From Acanthochlamys bracteata (taxonomy: Eukaryota > Streptophyta > Magnoliopsida > Pandanales > Velloziaceae), in contig CM034134.1 in NCBI GenBank assembly GCA_019914995.1, forward strand, positions 3,976,463-4,040,462: 64,000 bases of DNA. The letters run 5' to 3'. The notes beneath the pieces are model-generated. The model made no database searches and was not told the origin of the DNA. It saw only the letters and a list, made by a program, of their open reading frames with translations. A program made the position numbers and the translations under genes. Positions 30,945-42,835 of this stretch are shown here, in pieces; position 1 is the first letter of the stretch; the number at the start of each line of letters is the position of its first letter.

Positions 30945-33230
30945 ATCACAAAGAAGCATCAAACCACGCAACCCACCGTGGAGTTTTCATCGCATTCCCA
31001 CCAGATAGTCTATATCAAGAAACCCTTTGACAATGAACCCGGATCTTCAGAACACATTGCAAAGATCCAAGGTTCCTTTCACATACCGGGGACCTTTTTC
31101 ACCGTCTTCCAATGCTCAATGCCAGGACATGCCATGAATCTACTTGTCACTCCCACTACATGTGCAACGTTACGCCGAGTGCAAATCATGTCATACATTA
31201 GGCTTCCCACTGCTGATGCATATGGTAGCCGAGACATCCCTATCCTCTCTTACTCCTGGATAGGGGATAACAAAGAGGATAGTTTGAGACTAATAGAGAG
31301 TGGCGTAGACATTAGCTTACGACCATACATGTTGAACCGCTCCAACACTTTCCTCAAATAGCTAGCCTGAGACAGCCCAATCTCTCTATTGCCACTATTC
31401 GCCATATCCGCATCTCTAGGATTCTGTTTGCCATCCCCAAGTTCTTGGTATCGAATTTACTAGCCATTTGAGCCTTTAATTAATGGATGCGACCCATGCT
31501 TGGACCTGACACAAGCATATCATCCACATACAGTAGCATGATGACAAACTCACCTCTCTCAAATCTCTTGATGTACACACAAGAGTTTGAGACAAGCTTT
31601 TGTATCCAAGGCTCCCGATCTGAGAAATCAAATATCTTATACCAACACTACGATGTTTACTTAAGCTCATAAAGAGATTTGGCCAACCGACAAAGCAGAT
31701 CCTCCACGTTTTTCACGGCAAAGCCTTCTGGATGGACCATATATTTCTCATCTTCAAGCTCCCCGTGCAAAAAGATCGTTTTGACATTTATCTGCTTTAA
31801 GATGGAAAATGGATGATGCACACAAATAAGAAGATCACACGAATAGTTATCAAACGTACCCTTTGGAGAGAAGATCTCATCAAAATCGATCTTCTTCTAT
31901 CTGGCGTAGCTATTCACCACCAACCGAGAACAATACCGTCCTATTTGATCATCCTTTCCTCGCTTGATCTTTTAGATCCATTTATTCCCAATAGCCTTAC
32001 GGCTTTGGGGCGAGGGACTAGCTCCCATGTCCTATTTTTTATGAAATACTTAAAGCTCTTTCTTCATAGCTTCCATCCACAGAGACGATCTGGACTCTCT
32101 AACGCTTCCTTGAGAGAAGATGACTCTCCCTCTTCTATGAATAAGCAATATGCGAATGAGACACTCCACAAAATAGTCATCATACCTCTCGGTGTGTTTT
32201 CTCTTGCGTGTTAAACGCCTAAGGGATGTAGGCCTGAAACTCTATCCTCTTCCATGTGCTTATTCACATTGGGTACAGCTCCAGATTAGGATCGTCTTTC
32301 CCATCATTTTTCTCAAGTACCGATGTGGTTACCACGAGAGTGATACCTTCTCTCTCCCTTAAATTCAGTCACTCTTTGCAATTAGTCCTCCGCAAAGATG
32401 ACATCCTTGCTAAAGATAACTTTATGGGTAGTGGGATCCCATAGGTAATACCCCAAACATCTTGAAATATCATAGACATCTACTAAACTTAATCCTGTTT
32501 CTTTGAATCAAATTCCGCCGGAGTTAAAGAATTTGAATAGCTCAAAGACATCCGACTTTTTCCGGATTAGAAACATACAAGTTTTTCAGTCCAAGTGAAA
32601 CAAGTCGAGTTTGTCTTTAAACTGAAAATGATCTCCAATCTTTCATAGTGCTCACCGGTAACACACTCATTTCAGAATGGCAATTTTACCTCGGACAGTC
32701 CCGTTAGGAATTTCTGATCACTGAGGATCTTCAAATCACGTCCCGAGATGTGTCCAAATTTCAGGTGCCACACTCGCGTGATATCCCCAATATTGTTCGA
32801 TGTAACACAAGCATTTTCTACACCCGTGTCACCCCATGCAACTTGTACAGATTTGAGTGGATCATTTTAACCTCTAGTTTTTCTAACCCGTCCTTCATGA
32901 CTCAAGGATCTCGCCTGCACCGCGAGTCTCGCAGTCCAGGTCATCCAATTATCCTACAGACAACAAATTTTTCGTAAGACGAAAAATAGGACGTACCTTA
33001 CTGATGATGCATCCTTTTCCATCATTTGCCATAAGCTTAATGGAACTGATTCCAGCAACTTCAAGGCTTGTCACATGCAATAACCATTGTCTCTCCCACT
33101 AGAGCCTCACCTCATTAGTATGCCACACAAGTAAGTGACATTCGAGGGATTCGCACCTCCAACCTTAGTTGTCATAGTCTTGCATTTCTTTTCAATCTCC
33201 TACTTCCTTGTCATTGCAACAAACCAATGG
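30945..33230 (-). pseudogene. pol: copia-b coding remnants (right copy)
   Basis: In minus order: a short gag-like start ('TKVGGANPS' text near 33,160); protease end and pre-integrase around 33,080-32,640; integrase tail and linker around 32,470-32,050; RT around 32,000-30,980 with YVDDMLV near 31,520 and 'YVKGT' text near 31,070. All are broken by stops and shifts. Gag and the integrase core are missing, as in copia-a. Confidence 0.75.
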
Positions 33231-33240
33231 CTCTGATACA
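30945..33240 (-). mobile_element. Deletion-derived copia element copia-b (right copy)
   Basis: Minus strand. It begins with a primer-like GGCTCTGATACA (33,229-33,240) next to an LTR. A short gag start follows, then directly the protease end, pre-integrase, integrase tail and RT. RNase H is lost at the Q-element junction. Only 30,945-33,081 matches the left copy; the gag start and LTR are extra here. Confidence 0.8.
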
Positions 33241-33243
33241 ACT

Positions 33244-33812
33244 TCTTGGAAATACCGAGTGTTCGGTTATTGATAAACACTGCGGAAATATAAAACACAC
33301 TCAAGGATCTTACGTAAACAATACGAGAATTGAGACAAGAGCAAAACAATCACAAAGACAAGAGATTTACGTGGGAAAAAACGAGAAAAACTCCACGGTA
33401 AGGCAAACTAGCATTCAAGAAAATCATTAAAGCAAAGCAAATACACTCTTGTGTTACAATTTAAGTGGGCACTCTCACTATAATGGTTTGTTTCTATCTC
33501 TCGCACTTGATGTGAGAATGTTCCTTTCTCTCATTTTTCATCTTTCAAGCAAATGCCTCTCATTCATATATATAATGCCTCAGGAGACTCTTGAACCTCC
33601 AAACCGTTATCCTTTCATCTTCCCACTAATTGTCCAAGTCCTTTGGTCTTCCATCTTTCAAGAGATGCTTCAAAGTCCTTAACCGTTGGATTTCCAACTT
33701 CTTGGGTGATGATTCATCTTCTTGATCTTTGGCATTCCAATACGAATGCACATTTAACTTTTTGCATTCTACTGAACCACTAATTTACATAGTGGCTTTA
33801 CAATTTCTAACA
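33244..33812 (-). repeat. copia-a/b LTR (LTR-b)
   Basis: 569 bases; on the minus strand it begins TGTTAGAAATTG and ends in CCAAGA (mutated from CCAACA). It lies between the 3' end of copia-a and the primer site of copia-b, so it serves as 3' LTR of one element and 5' LTR of the next. Similar to LTR-a at 36,422-36,996. Confidence 0.8.
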
Positions 33813-33869
33813 AATCTCCTATTTGAAGACACTTTGTAAATTGTAACCCAAGAATAACAAGATACCGAT

Positions 33870-36400
33870 ACGTAAGCGTCAAAATTCTATGACACTAAAA
33901 ATAGGTACGATTGAGAGGAGCAGGGCTAGGACGCATGCTAGCTGACTTCCTTTTACCTCATATCGTTGCTTATCGTGCTCCAGTTCCATTGCTATATTGT
34001 AGTGATTTCTTTTCGGCTTCCTTGTGACAACTGTCACATCCAATGCTGTTCTCCATTGTGTTTCCATATAGAGATCTACAAAATAAAAAATATGTGAAGG
34101 GTTACCGTCTCAGTTAAGGCATCCGCAGCGTCCCCTTTGGTAGGAATCTTGAGCATATCAATGCTCTCATTAAAAACAACCTCCTATCCAAATCACCTGC
34201 ATAGTCTATATGAACAAACCATTTGACAAACAATTCAGATCCTCTATAACACAATGCAAGATTCAAGGTACCTTTCACATACCGAAGGATCCTTTTCACC
34301 GTCTTCTAATGCTCAATGCCAGGACATACCATGAATCTACTTACCACTCCCACTACATGTGCAAGGTCAGGCCGAGTGCAAATCATGGCATAAGTAAGGC
34401 TTCCTACTACTGATGCATATGGTACCCAAGACATCCCTGTCTAGAGGATAACAAAGAGAATAGTTTGAGACTAATAGAGAGTGGGGTAGACATCGGCTTA
34501 CCACCATACATGTTGAACCGTTCAACACTTTTCTCAGATAACTAGTCTGAGACAGTCATCTCTCTATTGACTTTATCTCGTCATATCTGCATCCCTAGGA
34601 TTGTATTTACCGGTCCCAAGTTCTTGGTATCGAATTCACTAGCCATTTGAGCCTTCAATTGCTGGTGTGATCCATGCTTGGATCTGACACAAGCATATCA
34701 TCCACATATAGCAGCAAGATGACAAACTCACATCCCTCAAATCTCTTGATGTACACACAAGACTTTCAGACAAGCTTGCTGTATCCAAGGCTCCCGATAC
34801 AAGAATCAAATTTCTTATACCAACACCACGGTGCCAGGTTAATCTTATAAAGAGATTTGGCCAACCGACAAACCAGATCCTCACTGTCTTTCACGGCAAA
34901 GCCTTCTACCTAGACCATATATTTCTCCTCTTCAAGCTCCACGTGCAAAAAACATCGTTTTGACATTGAACTGTTCAAGATGGACAACCGATGATGCACA
35001 CAGCGCTAAGATCATACGAACAGTTATCAAACGTATCACTGGAGAGAATATTTCATCAAAGTCGATCCCTTCTATCTTGGCGTAGCCATTCACCACCAGC
35101 CAAGCACAATACCGTTCTATTTGATCACTTCTGCCTCGCTTGATCTTGTAGATCAATTTATTCCCAATAGCCTTACGTCTTTGGGGCAGAGAGATCAGCT
35201 CCCATATCCTATTTTTATGAAGCGCCTCAAGCTTTTCCTACATAGCTTTCATCCATAGAGACGCATCTGGACTCTCCAACGCTTCCTTCAAAGAAGATGA
35301 CTCTCCTTCTTCTATGAATAAGCAATATGCTGATTGAAATAACTCCATAAAATAGTCCTCATATCTCTCAAGTGTGTTTCTCTTGCGAGTTGAATGCCTA
35401 AGAGGTGTAAGCATGGGAACTCCATCCTCTTCCATGTGCTCATCAGCTTGTTCAGGCTCCAAATTAGAATAGTCGTTCTCATCATTCTTCTCTAGTACCG
35501 ATGTGGTCATCACTGGGAGTGATGCCTCCTTCTCTCTTTGCAATTGGTCCTCCGCAAAGATGACATCCCTACTGAAGGTAACCGTATGAGCAGTGGAATC
35601 TCATAGGTAATACGCTAAACATTTTCAGCATATCATAGGCATCTTCTGAACTTAATCCTACTGTTGAATCAAGTTCCGTCCGAGCTTTTAAAAATTTGAA
35701 CACCTCAAAGACCTCCGATTATTTTTGGATTGGGAACACACAAGTTATCAAGTTCGAGGGAACCAAGTCGAGCTTGTCTTTGAAAAGAAGATGATCTCTA
35801 AACCTTTCAAAGTGCTGCCCACAGGTAATACATTAATCGCAGAATGACAACTTTACCTCGAGCAGTCCCTTTAGGAACTTCCGATCACTGAGGATCTTCA
35901 AATCACGTCGCTAGATATGCCCAAATTTCAAGTGCCACACTCGTGTAATATCCTCAATGTTGTCCGATGCAAAGACAAACTTCTCTTTGCACCATGTCAC
36001 CCCACACACCTTATACAGATTTGAGTTGATCATTTTAACCTCCAGTTTTTCTAACCCGTCCTTAATGACCTCCATTATCCCGCCTCCACCGCGAGTCTTG
36101 CAGTACAGGTCATCCAGTTACCCTACAAACAACATATTTTTCATAAGACGAAAAATAGAACGTACCTTACTGATGATGCATTCCTTCCATCATTTCTCAT
36201 CATTTGTCATAAGATTGATAGAACTGACTCCAGCAATTTCAAAACTTGTCAAAAGCAGCAACTACTGCATCTTCCACTAGAGCCTCACCATCATCAGTAC
36301 GCCACACAAGCAAGGGACTTCGAGGGATCCGCACCTCCAACCTTACTTGTCATGGTGTTACATTTCTTCTCAATCTCGTACTTGCTTGTCATTGCAACAA
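33870..36400 (-). pseudogene. pol: copia-a coding remnants
   Basis: Minus order: gag start with 'TSKYEIEKKCNTMTSKVGG' near 36,390-36,335; protease end and pre-integrase 36,230-35,830; linker 35,543-35,238 ('STRKRNTLERYEDYFMELF', 'SLKEALESPDASLWMKAM'); RT 35,156-34,640 ('RLITVRMILALCASS', YVDD text near 34,705); RT end and RNase H start 34,299-34,114 ('RILRYVKGTLNLALCYR', 'HIDYAGDLD'). RNase H then breaks off. Several stops are present. Confidence 0.78.
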
Positions 36401-36406
36401 ACCAAT

Positions 36407-36419
36407 GGCTCTGATGCCA
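36407..36419 (-). promoter_or_regulatory. copia-a primer binding site
   Basis: TGGCATCAGAGCC on the minus strand, one base from the initiator-tRNA-Met site, two bases inside LTR-a. Confidence 0.85.
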
Positions 36420-36421
36420 CT

Positions 36422-36996
36422 TGTTGGAAATACCGAGTGTGTTCGGTTGTAGATAGACGCAGCGGAAATATAAAACACACTTAAGGATCTTGTGTAAGCA
36501 ATACGAGAATTGAGATAAGAGCAAGACAATCACAAAGACAAGAGATTTACGTGGAAAAAAATGAGAAAAAAACTCTACAGGAAAGGCAAACTAGCTTTCA
36601 AGGTAATCACTAAACCAAAACAATTACAAACTCTTGTATTACACTTTAAATGGAAACTCTCACTAGAATGCTTTGTTTCTATCTCTCACAGTTGATGTGA
36701 GAATGATTCTTTTCTCATGTTCTATCTTCCAAGCAAATGCCCTCATTCATATATATAATGCCTCGGGAGACCTTTGAACTTCCAAACGGTTGTCATTTCA
36801 TCTTCCCATTACTTGTATAAGTTCTTTGGCCTTCCATCCTTCAAAAGATGCTTCAAAGTCCTTAACCGTTGGCTTTCCAACTTCTTGGGTGATGGTTCGT
36901 CTTCCTTGATCCTTAGCATTCAAATATGAATGTGCATTTAACTTGTTACATTCTAATGAATCACTATTTTACATAGTGGCTTTAGAATTTCTAACA
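36422..36996 (-). repeat. copia-a 5' LTR (LTR-a)
   Basis: 575 bases. The minus strand begins TGTTAGAAATTC and ends TTCCAACA, next to the primer site. It differs from LTR-b at scattered bases by eye. Confidence 0.85.
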
Positions 36997-38390
36997 TTTA
37001 ATTACGTATATTTACCAACTTTTCTAGTATTTTGGTGTTGTTATTAGTAGACTAAGAACTTGAAAAAAGGATACGCCTTCGTAATAAATTTTAGTGTCCG
37101 TTAGCTAATTACTTTGATAACAAAGATTTCAAAAACCTATTTCAGCATTATAACATTTGGGCATGCACTAGTGATATTTTTGGGGACCATCTTCAAGTAC
37201 CAGAACGGAACCAAGTACATCGCCGCATCAGTTATCCGCTTTAAACAAGGAGCCTACATGTGAACGCCTAGCTTCAATTCCTGTCTACTAACCACCAGTA
37301 GGGATACATGCTTTGCTCCTAAGCTCTTAACGTAGTGTCCAACTATTTTTCTGTTGTCTAGGCACTTAATGTCTGTTGTATAAGTGTATTAGAACTACGT
37401 ATGAAGAGGAGAACGTCAATATTAATCAGTTTGCTTTTGTAGATTTGCCTACCTTATTTTCTACTCTGTAATTGCACTGTTTCAAATTTTTTGGCACTGA
37501 CTTTTGAGCCGCAGTATATCAATTATATTAGCTATGGACGTATGAAACCATCGACGAAGTAATATTGACCATGTTATCAACCTAAACCCAAAGATGTGTC
37601 TCCAATGTATGGTCAACACACAAATCGTGTTACACATCTACCAAACATTATGTCGACCCGACTACGAGACCTTTTTGACAGATACAGTTCCTTAATTACA
37701 AACGAGCCACGGGTGGAATAGAAGCTTGAGACATGCGAAATGTCTGAGCCATGAGCAGAAAAATAAGCTTTATAAATCCGAGAGTTACGAGTCATGGATG
37801 GAATAGTACCCTATACTAAGCGTTATATCTACAATACTGTGGAAGTTCTGAAAAATGAAAAGTTAGAGAAAAAGATGAAACACAACAAACATTATGGCGA
37901 CTATGCAAGTGCCATATTAATGTAAATTTGGTGTTGGTAATTAAGAAGTGCCCCAATTAATGGGCACGACTATAAATGGGAAAATAGAGTGATACCAAGA
38001 ATATCACGTTGTACGCGTCAGAGATGTATACGAACTTTGAAAAAGCTCTCACATTTCAACAAAGAAGTCGGTTGCACGCCATGATCGAAAGTAGTACTGT
38101 TGACTAAATATTTGGCATCATCTCGAACAACTGCCGCAACTGATTTGCCTGGTAGGTATCATCCTCCACTAGATATCTCTCTACTGGTTGGGAAGACGAA
38201 CTTATAATAAGCTAAACAGCGAGATCATTAGTATCAATTTCTAAATCTGACGACTTTCTAGATGTGTTCGATCACGCCATCAGCAGCGAAGGGCAAGAAA
38301 AGTCGTTAGATTTAGAAAAGAAGGAACTAGTGATAAAGATGATGTGATGGCAGTAGGAGCAGCCACCTAATTAGCATAGGTGTGACCTGC
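36997..38390. other. Unassigned DNA between copia LTRs
   Basis: About 1.4 kb with short ORFs only (such as 37,613-37,795 minus) and no recognised domain or repeat. It is absent from the left arm. It could be flanking DNA carried with the copia-a/b array. Confidence 0.6.
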
Positions 38391-38520
38391 TGTTGGAAAT
38401 AGCGAGTGTGTTCGGTTGTTGATAGACGTAGCGGAAATATAAAACACACTCAAAGATCTTGCGCAAGAAATACGAGAATTGAGACAAGAGCAAGACAATC
38501 ACAAAGACAAGAGATTTACG
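38391..38520 (-). repeat. Truncated copia LTR (LTR-c)
   Basis: 130 bases matching the 3' end of LTR-a and LTR-b, beginning TGTTGGAAAT on the plus strand. No primer site follows it (the flank reads TGTGACCTGC), so it is a solo or 3' LTR remnant. It joins gypsy1 RNase H at 38,520/38,521. Confidence 0.82.
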
Positions 38521-39674
38521 AGAAAGTGCTTTGCTGAAATATGCTATTGGTCTATTTTGTTGAGTTAAAACAGCCCCAAGTCCCTTACTTGGTGCATTTG
38601 TTTTTACTGTAAATGGACTTTGAAAATTAGGAGAAGCTAATATAGGTGTGTTAGTCACTACCTTTTTAAGTAGCTGGAAGGCTCGTTCTGCTTCAGAAGT
38701 CCATGTAAAGGCATCCTTCTTGAGCAATGCCGTTAAGGGTGAGGCCAATGAGCCATAATCCTTGACAAATCTTCGATAATATCCGGTTAGGCATAGGAAT
38801 CCTCTCAGCTCCGTGGTAGTAGTAGGAGTAGGCCAGTCAGTCATAGCTCGAACTTTGTCCAGATTCGCTGCAACTCCTTGGGAAGACACTATATACCCGA
38901 GGTACTCCAATTCTTTGCATCCAAGGCGGCACTTAGTGAAGTTGGCACGCAGCTCCTCCTTTTGTAGCAAGCTGAATACCATAGCTAAGTGCTTCATATG
39001 CTCCTCCCAAGTCTTACTATAAACTAGTATATCATCAAAGAAAACGAGCATAAAATCTCTAAGGTAAGGGCGAAAGATATCATTCATTAATGATTGAAAA
39101 GTGGAGGGTGCATTTGTCGGACCGAATGGCATCACTAGGAACTCGTAGTGGCCGTTGTGAGTTCGAAATGCGGTCTTATGCACGTCCTCCTCCTTCACTC
39201 GTATCTGATGATAACCTGATTTCAAGTCTAACTTCGAAAAATATTGCGCCCTATGGAGCTCGTCCAATAGCTCATCAATAGTGGGGATCGGAAACTTGTC
39301 CTTAACCATTATTTCATTGAGCACCCTGTAATCAACACAAAATATCCAAGACCCGTCTTTCTTCTTGACGAACAACACGGGCAAGGAAAATGCCGAGCAG
39401 CTGGGTCGAATGATCCCTTGGGACACCATCTCAGTAACTGCCCTGTGGGTTTCTGATTTCTGTATACATGGGTACCGATAAGGCCTAACATTGGCCGGGG
39501 CTGCCCCTGGCAGAAGTGGAATGCCGTGGCATATTGATACCGATCATGGGATCTTCTTGGAGGCAACCTATTTAGGGGCTTAAACACCATGGCATATTGA
39601 TCTACTATCCTCTGCAGCTCAACTGACAGCAAGGTTCCTATTTTTCCCTCTTCATTCTGTTCAATAGCCATCAA
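38521..39674 (-). pseudogene. pol: gypsy1 reverse transcriptase (right copy)
   Basis: 39,674-39,309 is the linker before RT in one frame; 39,429 onwards is RT in another. All motifs of the left copy are present, including the FFDD catalytic motif and 'VMPFGPTNAPSTF', up to 'RPIAYFSKALS'. The open frame then runs 51 codons into LTR-c, giving a chance fusion end at 38,371. Confidence 0.88.
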
Positions 39675-39739
39675 AAGTAAAGAGCACAGTGTAGTCTTTG
39701 GACCTAGGCTGGTTAACTAGAGACTCTTCCTCCTCTAAT

Positions 39740-40121
39740 TCCTTGCAATACAATGTCTTATCCTTGCACAACAAATCTCATCTCGGATCGACACCAATCT
39801 GTCATAACAACCCCCAAACTTTCGAGCCATTGAATCCCAAGAACTAGATCCATGCCTCCCAAAGGAAAAGGATAAGCATCCACTATCAACTCTATTCCTT
39901 GAACTGTTAGAGGAATTTTCTTATGAAGGACTTCGATTGAATGAGGTCTTCCATTGGCTAATTCTACCTTGAGAGGTCGGACAATGAAGCCGATCGTAGG
40001 TGCTTAGCCAATCGATCCGATATGAAATTATGGGTACTCCGGAATCGATGAGTATGAACACTTCTTGCCTTTTGATTCTTCCCACCACGCGGAGAGTTTG
40101 AGGGCCAACCATCCCATTCAT
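39740..40121 (-). pseudogene. pol: gypsy1 protease (right copy)
   Basis: 'RIKRQEVFILIDSG' holds the active-site DSG. After it the frame shifts (40,035 to 39,921 gives unrelated text), while the correct protease text ('VDAYPFPLGGMDLVLGIQW') continues in another phase down to about 39,820. Inactive. Confidence 0.75.
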
Positions 40122-40163
40122 GGCATTAAGGGATAGAGTTGCATCCTTAAGCAGATCTCCTTC

Positions 40164-41252
40164 TTATGCTGATTCATTGTCGCTGTCCTCTATGTCTTGA
40201 ACAGCATAGAGTTTAGTCACACATTTGTGGCCCCTCTCATATTTATTATCGCAATAGAAGCATAGGCCTTTTGCACGCTTTGAATTAATTTCAGCTACAG
40301 AGAGATTGGTTGCCCTTGGTCGAGAAAGTGGTGTGCTTATCTCGAGAAGAATTCCCTTGCTGTTGGTTGGCAGTCTCAAAGTATCCGAGTTGGTATTTGT
40401 AGATCGTCCAGTAGGTTCTTCCCCATACGTTGTGTCTCGCTTTGTAGATGACTTGTGCTCAAATAATTTGGCCAACATATATGCAATCTGAGGTCCTTAG
40501 GCTGTATCTGACCATGACATCCATGGCAAGTTTTGTTGTTAGACCCCCACAGAATCTTCCGATTAAATCCTTGTCATCCTGATCCTGTCTGATGCAACTG
40601 TCTCAAGGAATAGCTAGGATTACTAAAAGCATTAGGGCCGAACCTTGCTATTAAGGCATCGCACACCTCCTCCCAATTGTGTTGAGGTTTATCACGCCAA
40701 AACTCGGTACCATCGATTGGCTTCCCCTTGGAAGTACATCACAGCTATGTGCATGCATTTCCAAGGAGGTGTGCGGTAAAATCTAAAATACTTTTCTGCG
40801 GAATAAAGCCACTCGTGTGGTTCCTTCCCATCGAAGTAAGGAAACTTGTGCCTATCCTTATAGGGTTGATAGCCATGTTCATGATGATAAGCCCCCGATG
40901 GATTAGAAAATTTGGCTCCTTGATGCGGTTGATAGTGCTGAAACTGAGTGGTCTGCCATGGTGTTTCTCCTGAATTTGAAGCTGCTTGTTGCTGGACTGT
41001 TTGGGGCCAGACCTTCTCTGGATTATTTGAGTGCTGATTTTGCTGGAGTATTGGGGTATTTTGTGATGGAGAGCTGTGTTTAGGCTTAGAGTTAGCATTC
41101 AAACTTCCTTCCGCAACTGTGGTTACTCGGTTAACCAATTTATCAAGGTGCTCCTGGTTTGCTTGGCCTTGCGTTAAGCTTTTCTTCATTGCTAGGACTG
41201 CCAATGCAACTTGTTCAGTTAGTTGTACAATGTTGCTCGACATGTGACGCAT
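40164..41252 (-). pseudogene. gag: gypsy1 gag (right copy)
   Basis: 41,252-40,692 encodes 186 residues nearly identical to the left copy, ending early because 'NRWYRVLA' is out of frame with the left text. 40,478-40,164 is the second half, with the C..C...GHKC knuckle. An in-frame stop and a shift separate the halves. Confidence 0.83.
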
Positions 41253-41539
41253 CTCTCACGTAAGCTAGAATCGTTGTTGTTTTGAATGGATTTGTTGGAT
41301 GATGGAGAAGTGGGCGACTGTAAGGAACTTTCGGCTGCCATGGTTATGGTAACTTCAGGTGTTTTGGAGAGTCAGGGGTGGTGGATCGATGCTTCTCCAT
41401 GGACCAGCTCTGGTACCAAGTTGATACACCTTGGGTGTAAACCGAAGCTCACACAAGTAGGTAGATGACAAAGGAATAAAACTAATTTTATTGATAAAAC
41501 TTGCATACCATTATTTGAGGATATGCTACTTATTTATAA

Positions 41540-42157
41540 CTAGAGAATTACACATCATGATGAATGGATTATTGCATTTATCATTGCATCCGTTGATCGA
41601 TCTCTTCGACCACATCTTGAAGACATCCCCACTGCTGCATTATTATGGGAGACTTTGACTACTCAGTTTGTTCAATCAAGTGGTGCTAGAGAGTATCAAA
41701 TTCTCACCGAGGCTTGGGCCACCAGACAGGGTGATCGCACTATCCAGGAGTTCGCTACATTAATGCGAACTGGCGCGAGCTCTTGCAGCTTGAAGGTCAT
41801 GGTTGTGCCTACCATGAACGTCCTATCTGTCGTGAACGACGTCAACTTTATCAGTTTCTTATGACTTTGCGTCTAGAGTTTCATGGAGTGAGTGGTCGTA
41901 TCATACAAAATAACATTAGTCTAGATGCTGCCATTTCTGAGCTCATTGCCGAGGAGACTCGCTTATGGTCTCTTTCAATGATGGTACCTACCTTGACTCC
42001 TAGTTCAGCTACAATTTTTGCTGCATCTTCACACACTTCATCTTCCACTTCGGGAGACACTAATGCTCATACTCGTAGGAATTCTTCCCATTCTCATCAG
42101 CAATTCTCTTGTACTCATTGCAAGAAATCAGGTCATACTATGGATGGTTGTTTTTAG
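41540..42157 (+). pseudogene. gag: copia1 gag (right copy)
   Basis: Counterpart of 817-1,430 with the same frame change near 41,785 and the same CCHC knuckle (CTHC....H....C, 42,110-42,151), ending with a stop at 42,155. One Ala-to-Thr and one Lys-to-Glu difference are visible against the left copy. Confidence 0.8.
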
Positions 42158-42388
42158 CTTCACCCACATTTGCTTACTCGGTATTGGAAGCGGAAGAAGG
42201 CAAAAGATTCTTCCACTACGTGTTCTCCAGTTGCATAGGCGAATGTTGTTGATGCCGTCCCTGTCTATCAGTCTATCACTAATGATTCAGCTGATATTCA
42301 CCATCGTCTTTCTCAGATAGAACTTCAGCTTCAGCGACAATCTATTTTTGCTGGTTCATCTGCCTCTGCTTCTTCAGCCGCTCCTGTT

Positions 42389-42835
42389 ATGTCTTCCTCT
42401 TGGATTTTAGATTCTGGTGCATCTCATCATATGATTTCTGATCTATCATTGTTATCTGACACGACATCTTTACCATCAAACTTTCCATCTTTACATACTG
42501 CTGATGGCTCTCAACTAACCATCACTCAGTCTGGCTCCGTTATTTCTGACTCTCTCAGTCTACCTTTTGTTTTATATGTTCCTCATCTCACCCTACATCT
42601 AATCTCAGTCAGTTCTCTTTGTGCAAGCGGGCTTATTGTTGTCTTTGATTCCCTTACTTATTCTGTGCAAGATCCTCGTATCGGTCAGACGATTGGTTGT
42701 GCTCGTAAAAAGGGGCGACTGTATCACTTAGAGTATCTCCATCTTTCTTTTTCGACTACTTCAAATCTTAGTTGTGCTGCTGTTGTTTCGTCTGTTGCTG
42801 ATTTGTGGCACAGACGTTTAGGTCACATTTCTTAA
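42389..42835 (+). pseudogene. pol: copia1 protease and pre-integrase (right copy)
   Basis: 148 residues with DSGA at 8-11 and the 'LWHRRLGH' pre-integrase end. About five substitutions separate it from 139-585, which gives the ~97% identity estimate for the arms. A stop after 'GHIS' precedes the integrase in a new frame. Confidence 0.85.

Larger units (their letters stand above)
33813..36421 (-). mobile_element. Deletion-derived copia element copia-a
   Basis: Minus-strand interior flanked by LTR-a (5') and LTR-b (3'). It has a primer site, a short gag start, then protease end, pre-integrase, integrase tail, RT and a partial RNase H. It has the same gaps as copia-b (no gag body, no integrase core). 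It occurs only in the right arm. Confidence 0.8.
38521..41535 (-). mobile_element. Ty3/gypsy element gypsy1 (right copy, 3' truncated)
   Basis: Inverted copy of 1,431-4,461: LTR remnant, primer site (41,404-41,418), gag, protease and RT. The rest of RNase H and all of the integrase are missing because LTR-c replaces them. The break is absent from the left arm. Confidence 0.88.

Noticed and set aside
36990..37010. Target-site duplication for copia-a
   Set aside because: The bases outside LTR-a (TTTAA) do not match those next to LTR-b or LTR-c, so no clean insertion site can be claimed.
38371..38520. Apparent novel C-terminus of the gypsy1 RT
   Set aside because: The open frame simply runs into LTR-c; it is a chance fusion, not a domain.
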